DNA of 64,000 nt from UBA5078 sp033721235. GTDB lineage: Bacteria; Pseudomonadota; Gammaproteobacteria; Pseudomonadales; Pseudohongiellaceae. The notes under the pieces were generated by a model that saw nothing but the letters and a program-made list of their open reading frames with translations, did not search any database and was not told where the DNA came from. Positions 17,301 through 26,543 of this stretch are shown here, one piece after another. The stretch is from assembly GCA_033721235.1 (NCBI GenBank), contig JAWWAY010000008.1:62001-126000 (forward strand), read 5' to 3'. The position numbers and the translations under genes were made by a program. Position 1 is the first letter of the stretch. Each line of letters begins with the position of its first letter.

Positions 17301-18768
17301 AGTCTTAGAACAAAACTATCCCATAAGTCTCGCTACTTTCAGTCAGCTGTTGGAACCAGCCGGTATAGCGCCTGCGCAAAATTATGCGGATAGCTCGGTG
17401 TTAGTATGCCATGAGGCGCCGGATATCCCCTTAAGGAGTAAGATACGTTTTATTCTGGGAGCTCAAACGAAATTCAGAGTTAGCGATATCGACGAAGTTG
17501 CTCGGCTGATGAAGTTCTGGCGCGCTGAGCTCTCCCCGCAAATTGAGCAGAGCGACGATATATTTGTTTCTGGTTATGAGGACGACGAAGAGCTGAAAGA
17601 CTTAGCATCCGAGGCGCCCATTATTCGCTTAGTTAACCATCTCTTTGCTCGAGCTCTGGACTTAAATGCCAGTGATATACATTTCGAACCCAATGAAGAT
17701 TACCTAGATGTTCGCTGCCGGGTCGACGGCATTATGACTAGAATTGAGCGCTTGCCCAATAATATTCACACTGCAGTGGCTTCCCGTTTGAAATTAATGG
17801 CCAAACTCGATATTGGCGAAAAACGTTTACCACAAGATGGTCGTATCGACTCTCGCATCGGATCAAAGCAGCTCGACATGAGGGTCTCGACTTTGCCTGG
17901 GGTACACGGCGAATCCGTCGTTCTACGTATTCTCGATAGAAGCGATACGGCTGTTAGTTTGCAGCAACTAGGCATGCCTCAAACGATACTCAAGACCTAT
18001 CAGCAGCTCATCACGCAACCTCATGGCATGATTCTAATTACGGGGCCAACGGGCAGCGGTAAAACCACGACTCTTTATGCCACGCTAGAGAAAATAAACA
18101 GTGAGGAACAGAAAATTATCACGGTCGAAGATCCCGTGGAGTACCAATTAGACGGCATCACCCAAATTCAAGCTAATGCCAGTATCGGACTAAGCTTTGC
18201 GGCGGGGCTGCGCTCAATTGTTCGTCAGGACCCTGATGTGCTAATGGTAGGCGAGATTCGTGACCATGAGACAGCAGAGATCGCCATCGAGTCTGCCCTT
18301 ACCGGCCACTTGGTTTTCTCTACCTTGCACACTAACGATGCCGCCGGTGCTGTGACTCGATTGCAGGACATGGGAGTAGAAGGTTATCTGATTAGTTCAA
18401 GCCTCTTAGCGATTCAGGCCCAACGCTTGGTACGACGAATTTGCGAAGAGTGTAAACAGCAACATCCTATTAGTGCTGACGAAGCCAATGTGCTAACGGT
18501 CGATGCTAAAGACTACCCCTATATTTACCGCGGGCAAGGCTGCGAACGATGCGCGAATACAGGTTATCGCTCTCGTGTTGGCCTCTATGAGCTATTAGTG
18601 ATGTCCGATGCCATTCGCCATCACATTGCTAGCGGAGCCGATGCCAATATCATTAGAGAGCAGGCCATAAAAGAAGGCATGAAGACCCTGCGTCAGGATG
18701 CTCTAGAGAAACTAGCTGCAGGCCTGACCACACCCGAAGAAGTGGTGAGAGTGACGAGGGCCCTATGA
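17293..18768 (+). CDS. gspE: Type II secretion ATPase GspE
   Basis: GspE is the cytoplasmic hexameric ATPase that drives pseudopilus assembly. I place the start at ATG 17293, which gives 491 residues, close to the family norm; a longer frame beginning at 17191 would run far into gspM. Walker A (GPTGSGKTTT) is near residue 250, followed by the Asp box (ITVEDPVEYQ), Walker B (DVLMVGEIRD) and the His box (GHLVFSTLHTNDA). A tetracysteine zinc motif, CEEC ... CERC, is present near residues 383-420. It overlaps gspM at the 5' end and gspF by four bases (ATGA) at the 3' end. Confidence 0.95.
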   Translation: MSEVLEQNYPISLATFSQLLEPAGIAPAQNYADSSVLVCHEAPDIPLRSKIRFILGAQTKFRVSDIDEVARLMKFWRAELSPQIEQSDDIFVSGYEDDEELKDLASEAPIIRLVNHLFARALDLNASDIHFEPNEDYLDVRCRVDGIMTRIERLPNNIHTAVASRLKLMAKLDIGEKRLPQDGRIDSRIGSKQLDMRVSTLPGVHGESVVLRILDRSDTAVSLQQLGMPQTILKTYQQLITQPHGMILITGPTGSGKTTTLYATLEKINSEEQKIITVEDPVEYQLDGITQIQANASIGLSFAAGLRSIVRQDPDVLMVGEIRDHETAEIAIESALTGHLVFSTLHTNDAAGAVTRLQDMGVEGYLISSSLLAIQAQRLVRRICEECKQQHPISADEANVLTVDAKDYPYIYRGQGCERCANTGYRSRVGLYELLVMSDAIRHHIASGADANIIREQAIKEGMKTLRQDALEKLAAGLTTPEEVVRVTRAL

Positions 18769-19973
18769 GCGCAGCCTACTACAAATATCAGGCCTACGAT
18801 GCTCAAGGCAAGGTGCAAACTGGGCAGGTAAATGCCGAGTCCGAGCGTGATGCGCTGCGTATTCTGCAAAGCAAGAAACTGATACCGGTTAAAATAGCTC
18901 GGTCCGAGCAAGAGCTTAAGCTAGGCTCTAAAGGCAAACGTGTAAAGGCGAGTGACTTGCTTGATTTTACCACTGGGCTTTGTACCTTGGTCGAGGCCCG
19001 CGTGCCAATTGATAAGGCGCTCCATCTGCTAGAGGGCATTACGGAATCTGCCAATATGCGTCAACTAGTGGTCAATATGCGCCGCGACGTAAAAGAAGGT
19101 AAGTCCTTGGCGGCTGCCATGGAAACGCGGCCCGAAGTGTTTTCTAAGATGTACGTCAATATAGTAAAAGCCGGTGAAGAAGGGGGTATTTTGCATCAGT
19201 TGCTCCCCGATTTAGCGAGCTTCTTAGAGACTAGTGCCAAGAACCGGCAGGCCATTATTTCTGCCATGATTTATCCGATAGTCCTTCTGATTACCGGTAT
19301 TATTTCTGTCTTTTTGTTATTGGTTTTTGTTGTGCCTCAGTTTGCTGTGATGTTTGAGGATGCAGGCACCGAGATTCCAGCGTCCGCCGCGTTTCTTTTG
19401 TCTGTCAGTAGTGGTATTCAAAGTTATGGATACTTATTAATTCTCGCAATTATCGCTGTAGTCGCTTGGTGGAAATGGCTAGACACCGACCCTAGTAGAC
19501 GCTTACACAAACACGCCACCCTGCTGCAAACCCCTATGCTGGGTAACTTACTGCTGTATAAAGACTGTGCCGTTTTCTCTAGGACTCTCGGGGCACTCTT
19601 GCAAGCCGGTATTCCGCTGATAAGGGCGCTCAAGGTTGCTCGAGAAGTGGTGGGCAATATGGAATTATCACGCACCTTGAATCAAGTAGAAGACGATGTG
19701 CGCGGTGGTGCAGGCCTTGGAATCTCTTTAGAAAAATCTGGTCGCTTCCCTACCCTATTGCATCAACTGGTTGCCGTTGGTGAGGAGTCGGGTCGCACAG
19801 GAAGTATTCTGATTAAAACAGCAGAAACTTTCGATAATTATGTAAAGAATCAAATGTCCAGCCTAGTGTCGGCACTACAGCCAGCACTTATTTTATTTCT
19901 GGGCATCGCAGTGGGTGGAATAACCATTACGATGCTCTCGGCAGTGTTCAGCATGAATGCCGTCGATTTTTAG
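18765..19973 (+). CDS. gspF: Type II secretion inner-membrane platform protein GspF
   Basis: GspF is the polytopic membrane platform onto which pseudopilins are assembled. The 402 residues contain two homologous cytoplasmic domains (about 65-190 and 270-390), each followed by hydrophobic segments, and the family features VKAGEEGGIL and VAVGEESGRTG are visible. An N-terminal extension beginning YYKYQAYDAQGKVQTGQV is typical of GspF/PilC. The start overlaps the gspE stop as ATGA, which suggests translational coupling. Confidence 0.95.
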   Translation: MSAAYYKYQAYDAQGKVQTGQVNAESERDALRILQSKKLIPVKIARSEQELKLGSKGKRVKASDLLDFTTGLCTLVEARVPIDKALHLLEGITESANMRQLVVNMRRDVKEGKSLAAAMETRPEVFSKMYVNIVKAGEEGGILHQLLPDLASFLETSAKNRQAIISAMIYPIVLLITGIISVFLLLVFVVPQFAVMFEDAGTEIPASAAFLLSVSSGIQSYGYLLILAIIAVVAWWKWLDTDPSRRLHKHATLLQTPMLGNLLLYKDCAVFSRTLGALLQAGIPLIRALKVAREVVGNMELSRTLNQVEDDVRGGAGLGISLEKSGRFPTLLHQLVAVGEESGRTGSILIKTAETFDNYVKNQMSSLVSALQPALILFLGIAVGGITITMLSAVFSMNAVDF

Positions 19974-19985
19974 GATTGATGTGGA

Positions 19986-22115
19986 GTGAGTTTAGTGAAT
20001 AGCAAAAATACACTGGCCTGTATCGGCTTAGCCTTCGGGCTTTCCTCGTGCGTCGCAATCGACACTGGCAGCAATGGTGCTCAGGCTAGCGACGGTGCGC
20101 AGTCGGCCCAGCGCGGCATGACCAATCAGCAAAGCACCGTTGAAACCATGCTTGAGGTAAGTAGCGCACAATCGGCTCAAGATGAACAGGCACAACTCAT
20201 TGAACAGATAAATCGCAATGGGCGAGCTAATACTTCCGCTAGCTACAATGAGAATGTTCCTGCTGCAGTAACGCCGCCTGTTGATACGGTTCTCGAGCTC
20301 AACTATGAGCAAGCAGACCTACGGATTGTCTTAGAAGAGCTTAGCGATGCCCTGGATATCAGCATCATTATCGACCCTAGTATTGACGATAAAGTAAGCC
20401 TTCGCACCTCGCCCAATAGACCTTTGAGTCAAGCCGACATCTGGCCACTGATAAGATTGCTGTCACGTCAGGCTGGTGTCAGCGTGGAGCGAGTGGGCAA
20501 TGTCTACTATGCGCGTAAGCAAGAAAGCAGCTTACCAACACAAATTAGTACTCAGGGCCAGGCTGGGGCTGGAACCTCCGCCTTCGTTATGCAAATCACG
20601 CCGGTGACTTATATATCCTTGAGCTCGGCCCAGGAAATACTGACTCCTCTGGTAGGTGGCGACGGGGTGATAGTGAAACTTAATAATACTACGCTCGCAA
20701 TCTCGGCTAGTGCCTCACAGCTCAATCGTATCAACGAGCTATTGACCGTGATTGATGCGGATCCGTTTAGCAATCAAGGTTTGCAGTTGTATTCTTTACG
20801 CAATGCCAATGCTGCCGATATTGCCACCGAGCTAGAGGAAGTGCTGGCCTTAATAGAGGGCCCCTCCCCTGCATACCAAGTGAAGGGTCTGGAGCGCATC
20901 AATGCACTACTGGTAACGGCGCCAGCTAACCGAGGCTTTGAAGAAATCTCGCGCTGGGTAAAACTGCTTGATGCTGGACAGCAAGAACAGGCAGAACAGC
21001 TGTTCCATTATCGCGTGAAGAATCTTACTGCGACCGAGCTAGCGACCACATTGACTAATGTTTTTGCATTAGACGACGAAGACAGTGTGCCACCGCGCGA
21101 CGAGGATAGCCAACAGGAGCAAACTCGAACGGTAAGCGTTATCAACCCAGAAGGGGAAACGATTACCAGAACTGTAACACCTAGCTCTAGTAATAGTGTG
21201 GCGGTTTCGGCAGATTTGCGTGTGACTATTGTGGCGGATGAGGCCACCAATAGCCTGCTGATTAGAGCAAACCCTCGCGACTATCGCCAGCTATTAGCCA
21301 CGATCAATCAGCTAGACTCGGTGCCCCTGCAGGTAATGATCAACGCGGTAATTGCGCAAGTCACGCTAAATGATGAAACTCGATTCGGTGTCGACTGGTC
21401 ACGAATAGCCGATAACGCTACCGTCAATTCTACGTCAACCGAGACTAGTACCAGTTTTACACCTGGGGGCGATCTTGGCGGGCTGCTGTTTACAAAATCA
21501 TTTCTCGATGGCGCCTCTAGGGTTGAGGCCACGCTAAATGCCATCGCGACCAATAATGAAGTTCGGCTGTTAGCCCGTCCCTCCTTGACGGTTATCAATA
21601 ATATGGAAGGCGAAATTCAAATAGGCTCCGAAGTGCCGGTGCAGTCGGGTTCGCAGACAACGGGCAATGGCGACAATATTATTAGTAATATCCAATACCG
21701 TCCCACCGGCATCGAGCTCTATATTACGCCCCGCATTAATAATGATGGCGTTGTTAATATGACTATTCGCCAAGTCCTGTCTTCAATAGAGGATGGCACG
21801 GGCGTAGAGGGAAACCCGATATTCCAGAATCAGGAAATTAGTACCACAGTGGTGGTAAGAGACGGTGAAAATGTCGTACTCGGGGGCCTAATACAGTCTA
21901 GCGACGGTGACCTTAATACGGGCGTTCCCTATCTCAATAGAGTGCCGGTACTGGGTAATCTATTTTCCTACCAGCAGGACGTGGTAGAGCGCAAAGAGCT
22001 ATTCATAGTATTGCGTCCCGAAATAGTCAATTTGAATGATTTTAATGGCGCACAATATAACGAGATTTTGCAGCGTTTTGAGTTGGCGTCCCAGCTATTA
22101 GAAGATGCTCAATAA
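19986..22115 (+). CDS. gspD: Type II secretion outer-membrane secretin GspD, lipoprotein form
   Basis: GspD forms the multimeric outer-membrane channel through which folded proteins leave. The 709-residue protein starts with GTG and has a lipoprotein signal with lipobox LSSC at C22, so it may insert without a separate pilotin. An N0-like domain (about 102-175) is followed by N1-N3 domains and the secretin core (about 445-695), with the typical segments VPLQVMINAVIAQV, VPVQSGS and VPVLGNLFSY. The N2/N3 linker carries a low-complexity insertion at about 360-405. It is 12 bp after gspF and overlaps the first possible gspG start. Confidence 0.94.
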   Translation: MSLVNSKNTLACIGLAFGLSSCVAIDTGSNGAQASDGAQSAQRGMTNQQSTVETMLEVSSAQSAQDEQAQLIEQINRNGRANTSASYNENVPAAVTPPVDTVLELNYEQADLRIVLEELSDALDISIIIDPSIDDKVSLRTSPNRPLSQADIWPLIRLLSRQAGVSVERVGNVYYARKQESSLPTQISTQGQAGAGTSAFVMQITPVTYISLSSAQEILTPLVGGDGVIVKLNNTTLAISASASQLNRINELLTVIDADPFSNQGLQLYSLRNANAADIATELEEVLALIEGPSPAYQVKGLERINALLVTAPANRGFEEISRWVKLLDAGQQEQAEQLFHYRVKNLTATELATTLTNVFALDDEDSVPPRDEDSQQEQTRTVSVINPEGETITRTVTPSSSNSVAVSADLRVTIVADEATNSLLIRANPRDYRQLLATINQLDSVPLQVMINAVIAQVTLNDETRFGVDWSRIADNATVNSTSTETSTSFTPGGDLGGLLFTKSFLDGASRVEATLNAIATNNEVRLLARPSLTVINNMEGEIQIGSEVPVQSGSQTTGNGDNIISNIQYRPTGIELYITPRINNDGVVNMTIRQVLSSIEDGTGVEGNPIFQNQEISTTVVVRDGENVVLGGLIQSSDGDLNTGVPYLNRVPVLGNLFSYQQDVVERKELFIVLRPEIVNLNDFNGAQYNEILQRFELASQLLEDAQ

Positions 22116-22152
22116 ACTGGCGTCTAAAACTAAAAAGAGCAAGAGGTATTTT

Positions 22153-22566
22153 ATGATCACTCCATCGCAGTATAGAAAACAATCTGAAGGCGGCTTTACG
22201 ATTATTGAGCTACTTATCGTTATGGCTATTCTTGGTATGCTCGCCGTCATGGTGGCACCGAATCTGTTCAGCAAAGCCGATGGGGCTAGAAGAGACGCCG
22301 CGTTAAGTCAAATTTCCGCCGTCAGTTCCGTGCTGTCTCAGCACCGCCTAGATGTGGGACGTTACCCGGACGACTTAGAGGGTTTAATAGAGAACACCAC
22401 AGGGCGTGCCTCTTGGGACGGCCCCTATATACAAAACAGTGTACCCAAAGACCCATGGGGCAACGAGTATTTCTATGAGTCTGATGGCTCCAGCTTTACG
22501 CTGATGTCTTATGGGGCAGATGGTGTCGAAGGCGGTGAGGGTAATGACGCCGACATTCGCCTCTAG
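22153..22566 (+). CDS. gspG: Major pseudopilin GspG
   Basis: GspG polymerises into the periplasmic pseudopilus. The prepilin signal is GGFTIIELLIVMAILGMLAV, with cleavage after the second Gly and the conserved Glu at position +5. The C-terminal half shows the family pattern YPDDLEGLIENTTG ... GPYIQNSVPKDPWGNEYFY and the calcium-site region that ends SYGADGVEGGEGNDADI. I prefer ATG 22153, preceded by an AAGAGG stretch, giving 137 residues; an upstream ATG at 22105 inside gspD would add 16 residues. A prepilin peptidase must act from elsewhere in the genome. Confidence 0.95.
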   Translation: MITPSQYRKQSEGGFTIIELLIVMAILGMLAVMVAPNLFSKADGARRDAALSQISAVSSVLSQHRLDVGRYPDDLEGLIENTTGRASWDGPYIQNSVPKDPWGNEYFYESDGSSFTLMSYGADGVEGGEGNDADIRL

Positions 22567-23038
22567 GCCATTGCAGTCACCAGCCGCGGGCTTTACCTTG
22601 CTCGAACTCATAGTCGTTCTGGCAATTATCGCCATGGGTAGTGTTATTGTCATACCTAATATTTCCGGTGGTTCAGGTGCGTCTTTCAATGCGCAAACCC
22701 GAGATGCGGTTAATCTACTGAACTACGAAAGACGCATGGCGGTTGTGACGGGTCAGCCTACCGAGGCTGTTTTCATTGCGACTGAGCGCGAGCAAGGCTC
22801 GGGAAGCAACGGCACAGCGAGCGAAGGAGAAGAGCGCTGGTACGCTCAGCAGTTGAGCCTGGCTCACCGGGATAGCACGGGGCGCGAGAGCCCGGTGGAG
22901 GATCGCCTAATAGTCAGTTTCTTCCCCGAGGGTGGCAGCACCGGCGGTGCTCTTATTATTCGGCAAGATGAGCGAGAAGCGGTGATATCAGTGAATCCAT
23001 TTTCTGGCAGAGTGACGCTGGAGGCGAATGATGAGTAA
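22544..23038 (+). CDS. gspH: Minor pseudopilin GspH
   Basis: GspH is a minor subunit of the pseudopilus. The prepilin motif AAGFTLLELIVVLAIIAMGS is present near the N-terminus, followed by a mostly beta domain of about 125 residues. The start I choose (ATG 22544) overlaps the end of gspG by 23 bases; an in-frame ATG at 22511 would overlap more. Family conservation beyond the motif is weak and the call depends on order in the operon. Confidence 0.85.
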   Translation: MTPTFASRPLQSPAAGFTLLELIVVLAIIAMGSVIVIPNISGGSGASFNAQTRDAVNLLNYERRMAVVTGQPTEAVFIATEREQGSGSNGTASEGEERWYAQQLSLAHRDSTGRESPVEDRLIVSFFPEGGSTGGALIIRQDEREAVISVNPFSGRVTLEANDE

Positions 23039-23426
23039 GCCCCTCTCTAAGCTAGGCCAAACTCAACAAGGCTTTACCTTGCTTGAAGTGATAGTCGCCC
23101 TAACCATCACAGGCATGGTCCTTGGCGGTCTCTTTACTTTGGCTACCGGAAGCAAGCAGCTTGCCTATCGCTCCTTCGCGAGTCTTAGCGATGCCTTGGA
23201 AGCTAGGGCCGCTATCAATTTTGCATTGCTACAGGACGAGTACGGCGAAGTAGAAGAGATTCTACAAGCCAATGAGCTGGAAATAAGAGCTCAGGACTAT
23301 TTAGAAGACGTCCCAAGAAAAACCGAACCCATTACCTTTGTGCTCCAGCCCTATGAAGTCGTCAATGAGCAAAGCGATGAAGTCATTTCGGGTACTCGCT
23401 GGGCACGACTTGAGCTTCCCCAATAA
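23028..23426 (+). CDS. gspI: Minor pseudopilin GspI
   Basis: GspI is thought to initiate the pseudopilus tip together with GspJ and GspK. The 132-residue protein has the signal QQGFTLLEVIVALTITGMVL and a short C-terminal domain, a size that fits GspI. It overlaps gspH by 11 bp. GGAGG stands just before two adjacent ATG codons (23028 and 23031), and either could be used. Confidence 0.87.
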   Translation: MMSKPLSKLGQTQQGFTLLEVIVALTITGMVLGGLFTLATGSKQLAYRSFASLSDALEARAAINFALLQDEYGEVEEILQANELEIRAQDYLEDVPRKTEPITFVLQPYEVVNEQSDEVISGTRWARLELPQ

Positions 23427-23429
23427 GCC

Positions 23430-24125
23430 ATGCAAAGCACGCGTCTTCCAACTCAACAAGGGTTTACCTTAATAGAGATTATTCTCGCCCTGGCTCTGAC
23501 TGCCTTGCTCTTAAGCCTGCTCAGTGCGGGCACATACGCCGTGATGAGCGACTGGGACAGAGACTCCAAAGTACTCGATGAGCGTCTCGATGAGACGATC
23601 GCCCTACTTCAGATCGAGAGAGCAATAAAAGGGGCCTTTGCTCACAGTTATCGAGATGAAAGCTCTCTCGGTCGCTATATCTATTTCGAAGGCGATGACG
23701 ATGTGCTGCGTTGGGTGTCTACCGTGTCCCCGCAGCGAGACTCGGGCTTAATGGCTTGGCAGCTGGAGTCGCGCGGCGATGAAGGGGTCTACGTCAGTCT
23801 AGCGCCGGCGCTGAGCGACAGCCCAGAGCAGCGCCTCGAAGACGCCGAGGCAACAGTGTTGCTGCCTAACTACCAAGCCAGCTTCTCATATCTCTATGAG
23901 GAATTGGATTTTCGCAAGGAATGGCGAGACGAATGGCTAGGCAGCGAACAAAACGCCCTGCCTTTGGCGGTATACATACTATTAGAGCCAATTAACGGTT
24001 CGCAGCGTGAGCCCATAGAGCTGGTAGCGCAAATTAAGGCTAATACCCATCGCAGCATTCGCGCTACCACGAGCAGTGGCTCCGGTACTCCCGCTACCCG
24101 CAATACACCGTTTGGGGGGCTGTAG
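23430..24125 (+). CDS. gspJ: Minor pseudopilin GspJ
   Basis: GspJ is part of the pseudopilus tip complex. The signal QQGFTLIEIILALALTALLL is followed by a 200-residue domain, so the length of 231 fits GspJ. It starts four bases after gspI and its stop touches the gspK start. The C-terminus is Ser/Gly/Pro rich. Confidence 0.87.
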   Translation: MQSTRLPTQQGFTLIEIILALALTALLLSLLSAGTYAVMSDWDRDSKVLDERLDETIALLQIERAIKGAFAHSYRDESSLGRYIYFEGDDDVLRWVSTVSPQRDSGLMAWQLESRGDEGVYVSLAPALSDSPEQRLEDAEATVLLPNYQASFSYLYEELDFRKEWRDEWLGSEQNALPLAVYILLEPINGSQREPIELVAQIKANTHRSIRATTSSGSGTPATRNTPFGGL

Positions 24126-25175
24126 ATGCACAAGCAAAACGGCTCCGTCATAATAATAGTCCTATGGACATCGATACTCTTAACCATTTTAGTTACGGTA
24201 ATGGCCGGTAAGATCCAGCTTTCGGCGAGAACCGCCTTTCATAATCAATTAGCCGTAAACTCTTTAGCCGACACCGCATCGGCAATGAATAAAGCAGAGA
24301 TGGAACTCATGCTTGAGAGAATGACGCGCCCCATTGACGAGCCTCTCAATTTAGACGATGAGGGGAATAATCGCAGTAGCGCTCTTCGCTTTAATGGGCA
24401 GCCATTAACACTCCATTACCCGGCCGGTGAGGACATGGTGGTGCGCATATACGATCACGCTGGAAAAATTAATCTAAACCGAATTAGGCGTCGGGATTTG
24501 CAACAATTGATCGAAAAGCAAATGGGTGAAGACATTGATAACCAGAAAGTTCAAGAGCTGCTATCGGCCTGGACGGACTGGACCGACCTGAACGATCTGG
24601 CCGGAATAAATGGGGCAGAAGATGAGTACTATCAGTCCTTAGACATTCCCTATACGGCGAGAAACTATGCTCAGCTCGATAGCGTCGAAGAGCTATTACT
24701 GATTCGTGGTTTCGATGAAATTTTTGGTCACGTGAACCTAAATGCGGCCTTCACCATCTACGGCAATACCCAGACCGTCAACTTGAACCTAGCCAGCAGA
24801 GAGGCGATGAGCCTGCTGCCGGGCCTAAATGATGAGCTGATAGAGGAAATTATCGCCTATCGGCAGGAAAGAGATTTTAGGAGCAAGGGAGATGTGGGAG
24901 AGCTAGTGCCGGTGGAAAACTTCGTGGAGCTATCCAACTGGATTGGCTCTAATACGTCAAACTTTTTTACGGTTTTTGCTTACCCTAAACCCAAAGCCGT
25001 AGCGGAAGACGATGAAGGCTTAGACGCAGAAGAGATCGACAAGCAATTAGACCCTAGCACTCAGGCGCATATGGAAATTTGGGAAGTGCGCTCTTATGCC
25101 AACCGAGCACGAGTCTATTTAGTAAACCCCTATGGGCGCCTGCCTGACATCGCGCCTGCGCGCGTGCCAGAATAA
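24126..25175 (+). CDS. gspK: Minor pseudopilin GspK
   Basis: GspK caps the pseudopilus tip. The N-terminus NGSVIIIVLWTSILLTILVT is a typical GspK signal, which lacks the strict Glu pattern of the other pseudopilins. A large alpha insertion domain follows, with DHAGKINLNRI near residue 112 and a helix-hairpin-like segment NLNLASREAMSLLPGL near residue 222. The 349-residue length fits. It is the last gene of the operon and is convergent with the tolC-like gene, three bases apart. Confidence 0.88.
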   Translation: MHKQNGSVIIIVLWTSILLTILVTVMAGKIQLSARTAFHNQLAVNSLADTASAMNKAEMELMLERMTRPIDEPLNLDDEGNNRSSALRFNGQPLTLHYPAGEDMVVRIYDHAGKINLNRIRRRDLQQLIEKQMGEDIDNQKVQELLSAWTDWTDLNDLAGINGAEDEYYQSLDIPYTARNYAQLDSVEELLLIRGFDEIFGHVNLNAAFTIYGNTQTVNLNLASREAMSLLPGLNDELIEEIIAYRQERDFRSKGDVGELVPVENFVELSNWIGSNTSNFFTVFAYPKPKAVAEDDEGLDAEEIDKQLDPSTQAHMEIWEVRSYANRARVYLVNPYGRLPDIAPARVPE

Positions 25176-25178
25176 ACC

Positions 25179-26543
25179 CTACTGCGGCTCTACTGTAAGC
25201 CAACTGCTCACTTCTATGACGTCGTCGGGGCTAAGAGTACCGGCTTCACGTCTCAGGAATAGGCTGTAACGAATTTGATCGTAGCGCATGCGTAGCAGCT
25301 CGCGCTCGGCTTGGAATTTATCTCGTAGGGCGTTGAGAACATCCACGCTGGTCACGGCGCCAAGCTCAAAGCCTCTCTGTCTGGCTGTGTGCGCTAGGTT
25401 TGTCGCTTCCACTAATTTCTCGGCCGATGCCACTTGCTGTTCCGCTGACCTAAGTTGCAAATAAGCGGTGCGAGTACGCTCCAAAACGTCCAAGCGCATT
25501 TGCCGTAATTGGTCTTGTGCGATTGTTTTTTGACTGCGTGCTTCGCTAAGTGCTGCGCTATTGCGACCGCCAGCATAGATAGGAACGGTGAGGTTGAGCG
25601 CAATGTATTCAGTATCTCTACGAGAAGTCGAAGTATTGTCGAAACCTAGGTCGGAAATTTGCTTTTGTGCCACTAAGTTTACGCTGGGCATGAATGCGCC
25701 TTTGGCTTGGTCGACTTGCTTGTCGGCGGCCCTAGCGGCATAAATGCGCGAACGAATTTGTGGGTTTGTTTCTTTGGCTAGCTCTAGCCAATCGCCCATT
25801 GGGGAGTCTACGCCAGGTAAGTCGACGTCTTCATCGAGTCGATATAAAGGGCCAACATTAATGCCCGATACTGAGCGCAATGCTTCTCTAGCTAACTCCA
25901 GCTCGTTCTCTGCAATCAATTGCTGAGTCTCAATAGCCGCCAGTCTTGCCTGGGTATCGTATAAGTCAGTAATTTGCGCTGATTGAATTGAATAAAGGCG
26001 CTCTATTTGTTTGAGTTGATTGGCAGTGGCTTCCACTTCGGCGGCGATGGAGGTCACCGTATCTTCTGCTAAAAGAACGTCCAAGTACCGTTCAGCTACC
26101 TCGGTCAGCAACCAGCCCAACTCACTGTAATACTCGGCTTCGGCCTGGTTCTCTAAATAGGACGCTCTCTTTCTGGCCGCAAAACTTTGCCAATTGAATA
26201 AGACCTGGGACAACTGAACAGAATAGCGTTCACCGGGATAGTCTGTTATGGCGCCGTTGACATCTTGCTTGTTATCAGAAAAGCTACCCTGTGCGCTTAT
26301 CTGTGGCAAGAGCTGCCCTGTCGCGGCCTTTCTTCGCTGGGAGCCTATATTCATAGATTCCTCCGCAATCTTCAGCCGCGGGCTATAGTCTAGGGCAGAG
26401 GTAAAAAAGTCCTCTAAAGTGCTACCCTCTAGCAAAATAGTATCGGCACTTTGCGTTGTTTCTGCCGCAAAACAGATGCCGGAGAAGCCTAGCGTAAAAA
26501 CGAGGCTGAGGCTGGCAATATACGAACGTTTGGCTACTTCCAT
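25179..26543 (-). CDS. TolC-family outer-membrane channel of a type I secretion system
   Basis: This 454-residue protein should form the trimeric outer-membrane exit duct of the adjoining ABC exporter. A signal peptide ends near residue 27 (CFAAE). Two repeats of the outer-membrane efflux domain are visible (about 50-240 and 255-435), with long helices and the typical LNLTVPIYAGGRNSAAL before the second helical part. Its start codon abuts the stop of the HlyD-type gene, so the three genes form one operon transcribed leftward. Confidence 0.93.
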   Translation of the reverse strand: MEVAKRSYIASLSLVFTLGFSGICFAAETTQSADTILLEGSTLEDFFTSALDYSPRLKIAEESMNIGSQRRKAATGQLLPQISAQGSFSDNKQDVNGAITDYPGERYSVQLSQVLFNWQSFAARKRASYLENQAEAEYYSELGWLLTEVAERYLDVLLAEDTVTSIAAEVEATANQLKQIERLYSIQSAQITDLYDTQARLAAIETQQLIAENELELAREALRSVSGINVGPLYRLDEDVDLPGVDSPMGDWLELAKETNPQIRSRIYAARAADKQVDQAKGAFMPSVNLVAQKQISDLGFDNTSTSRRDTEYIALNLTVPIYAGGRNSAALSEARSQKTIAQDQLRQMRLDVLERTRTAYLQLRSAEQQVASAEKLVEATNLAHTARQRGFELGAVTSVDVLNALRDKFQAERELLRMRYDQIRYSLFLRREAGTLSPDDVIEVSSWLTVEPQ

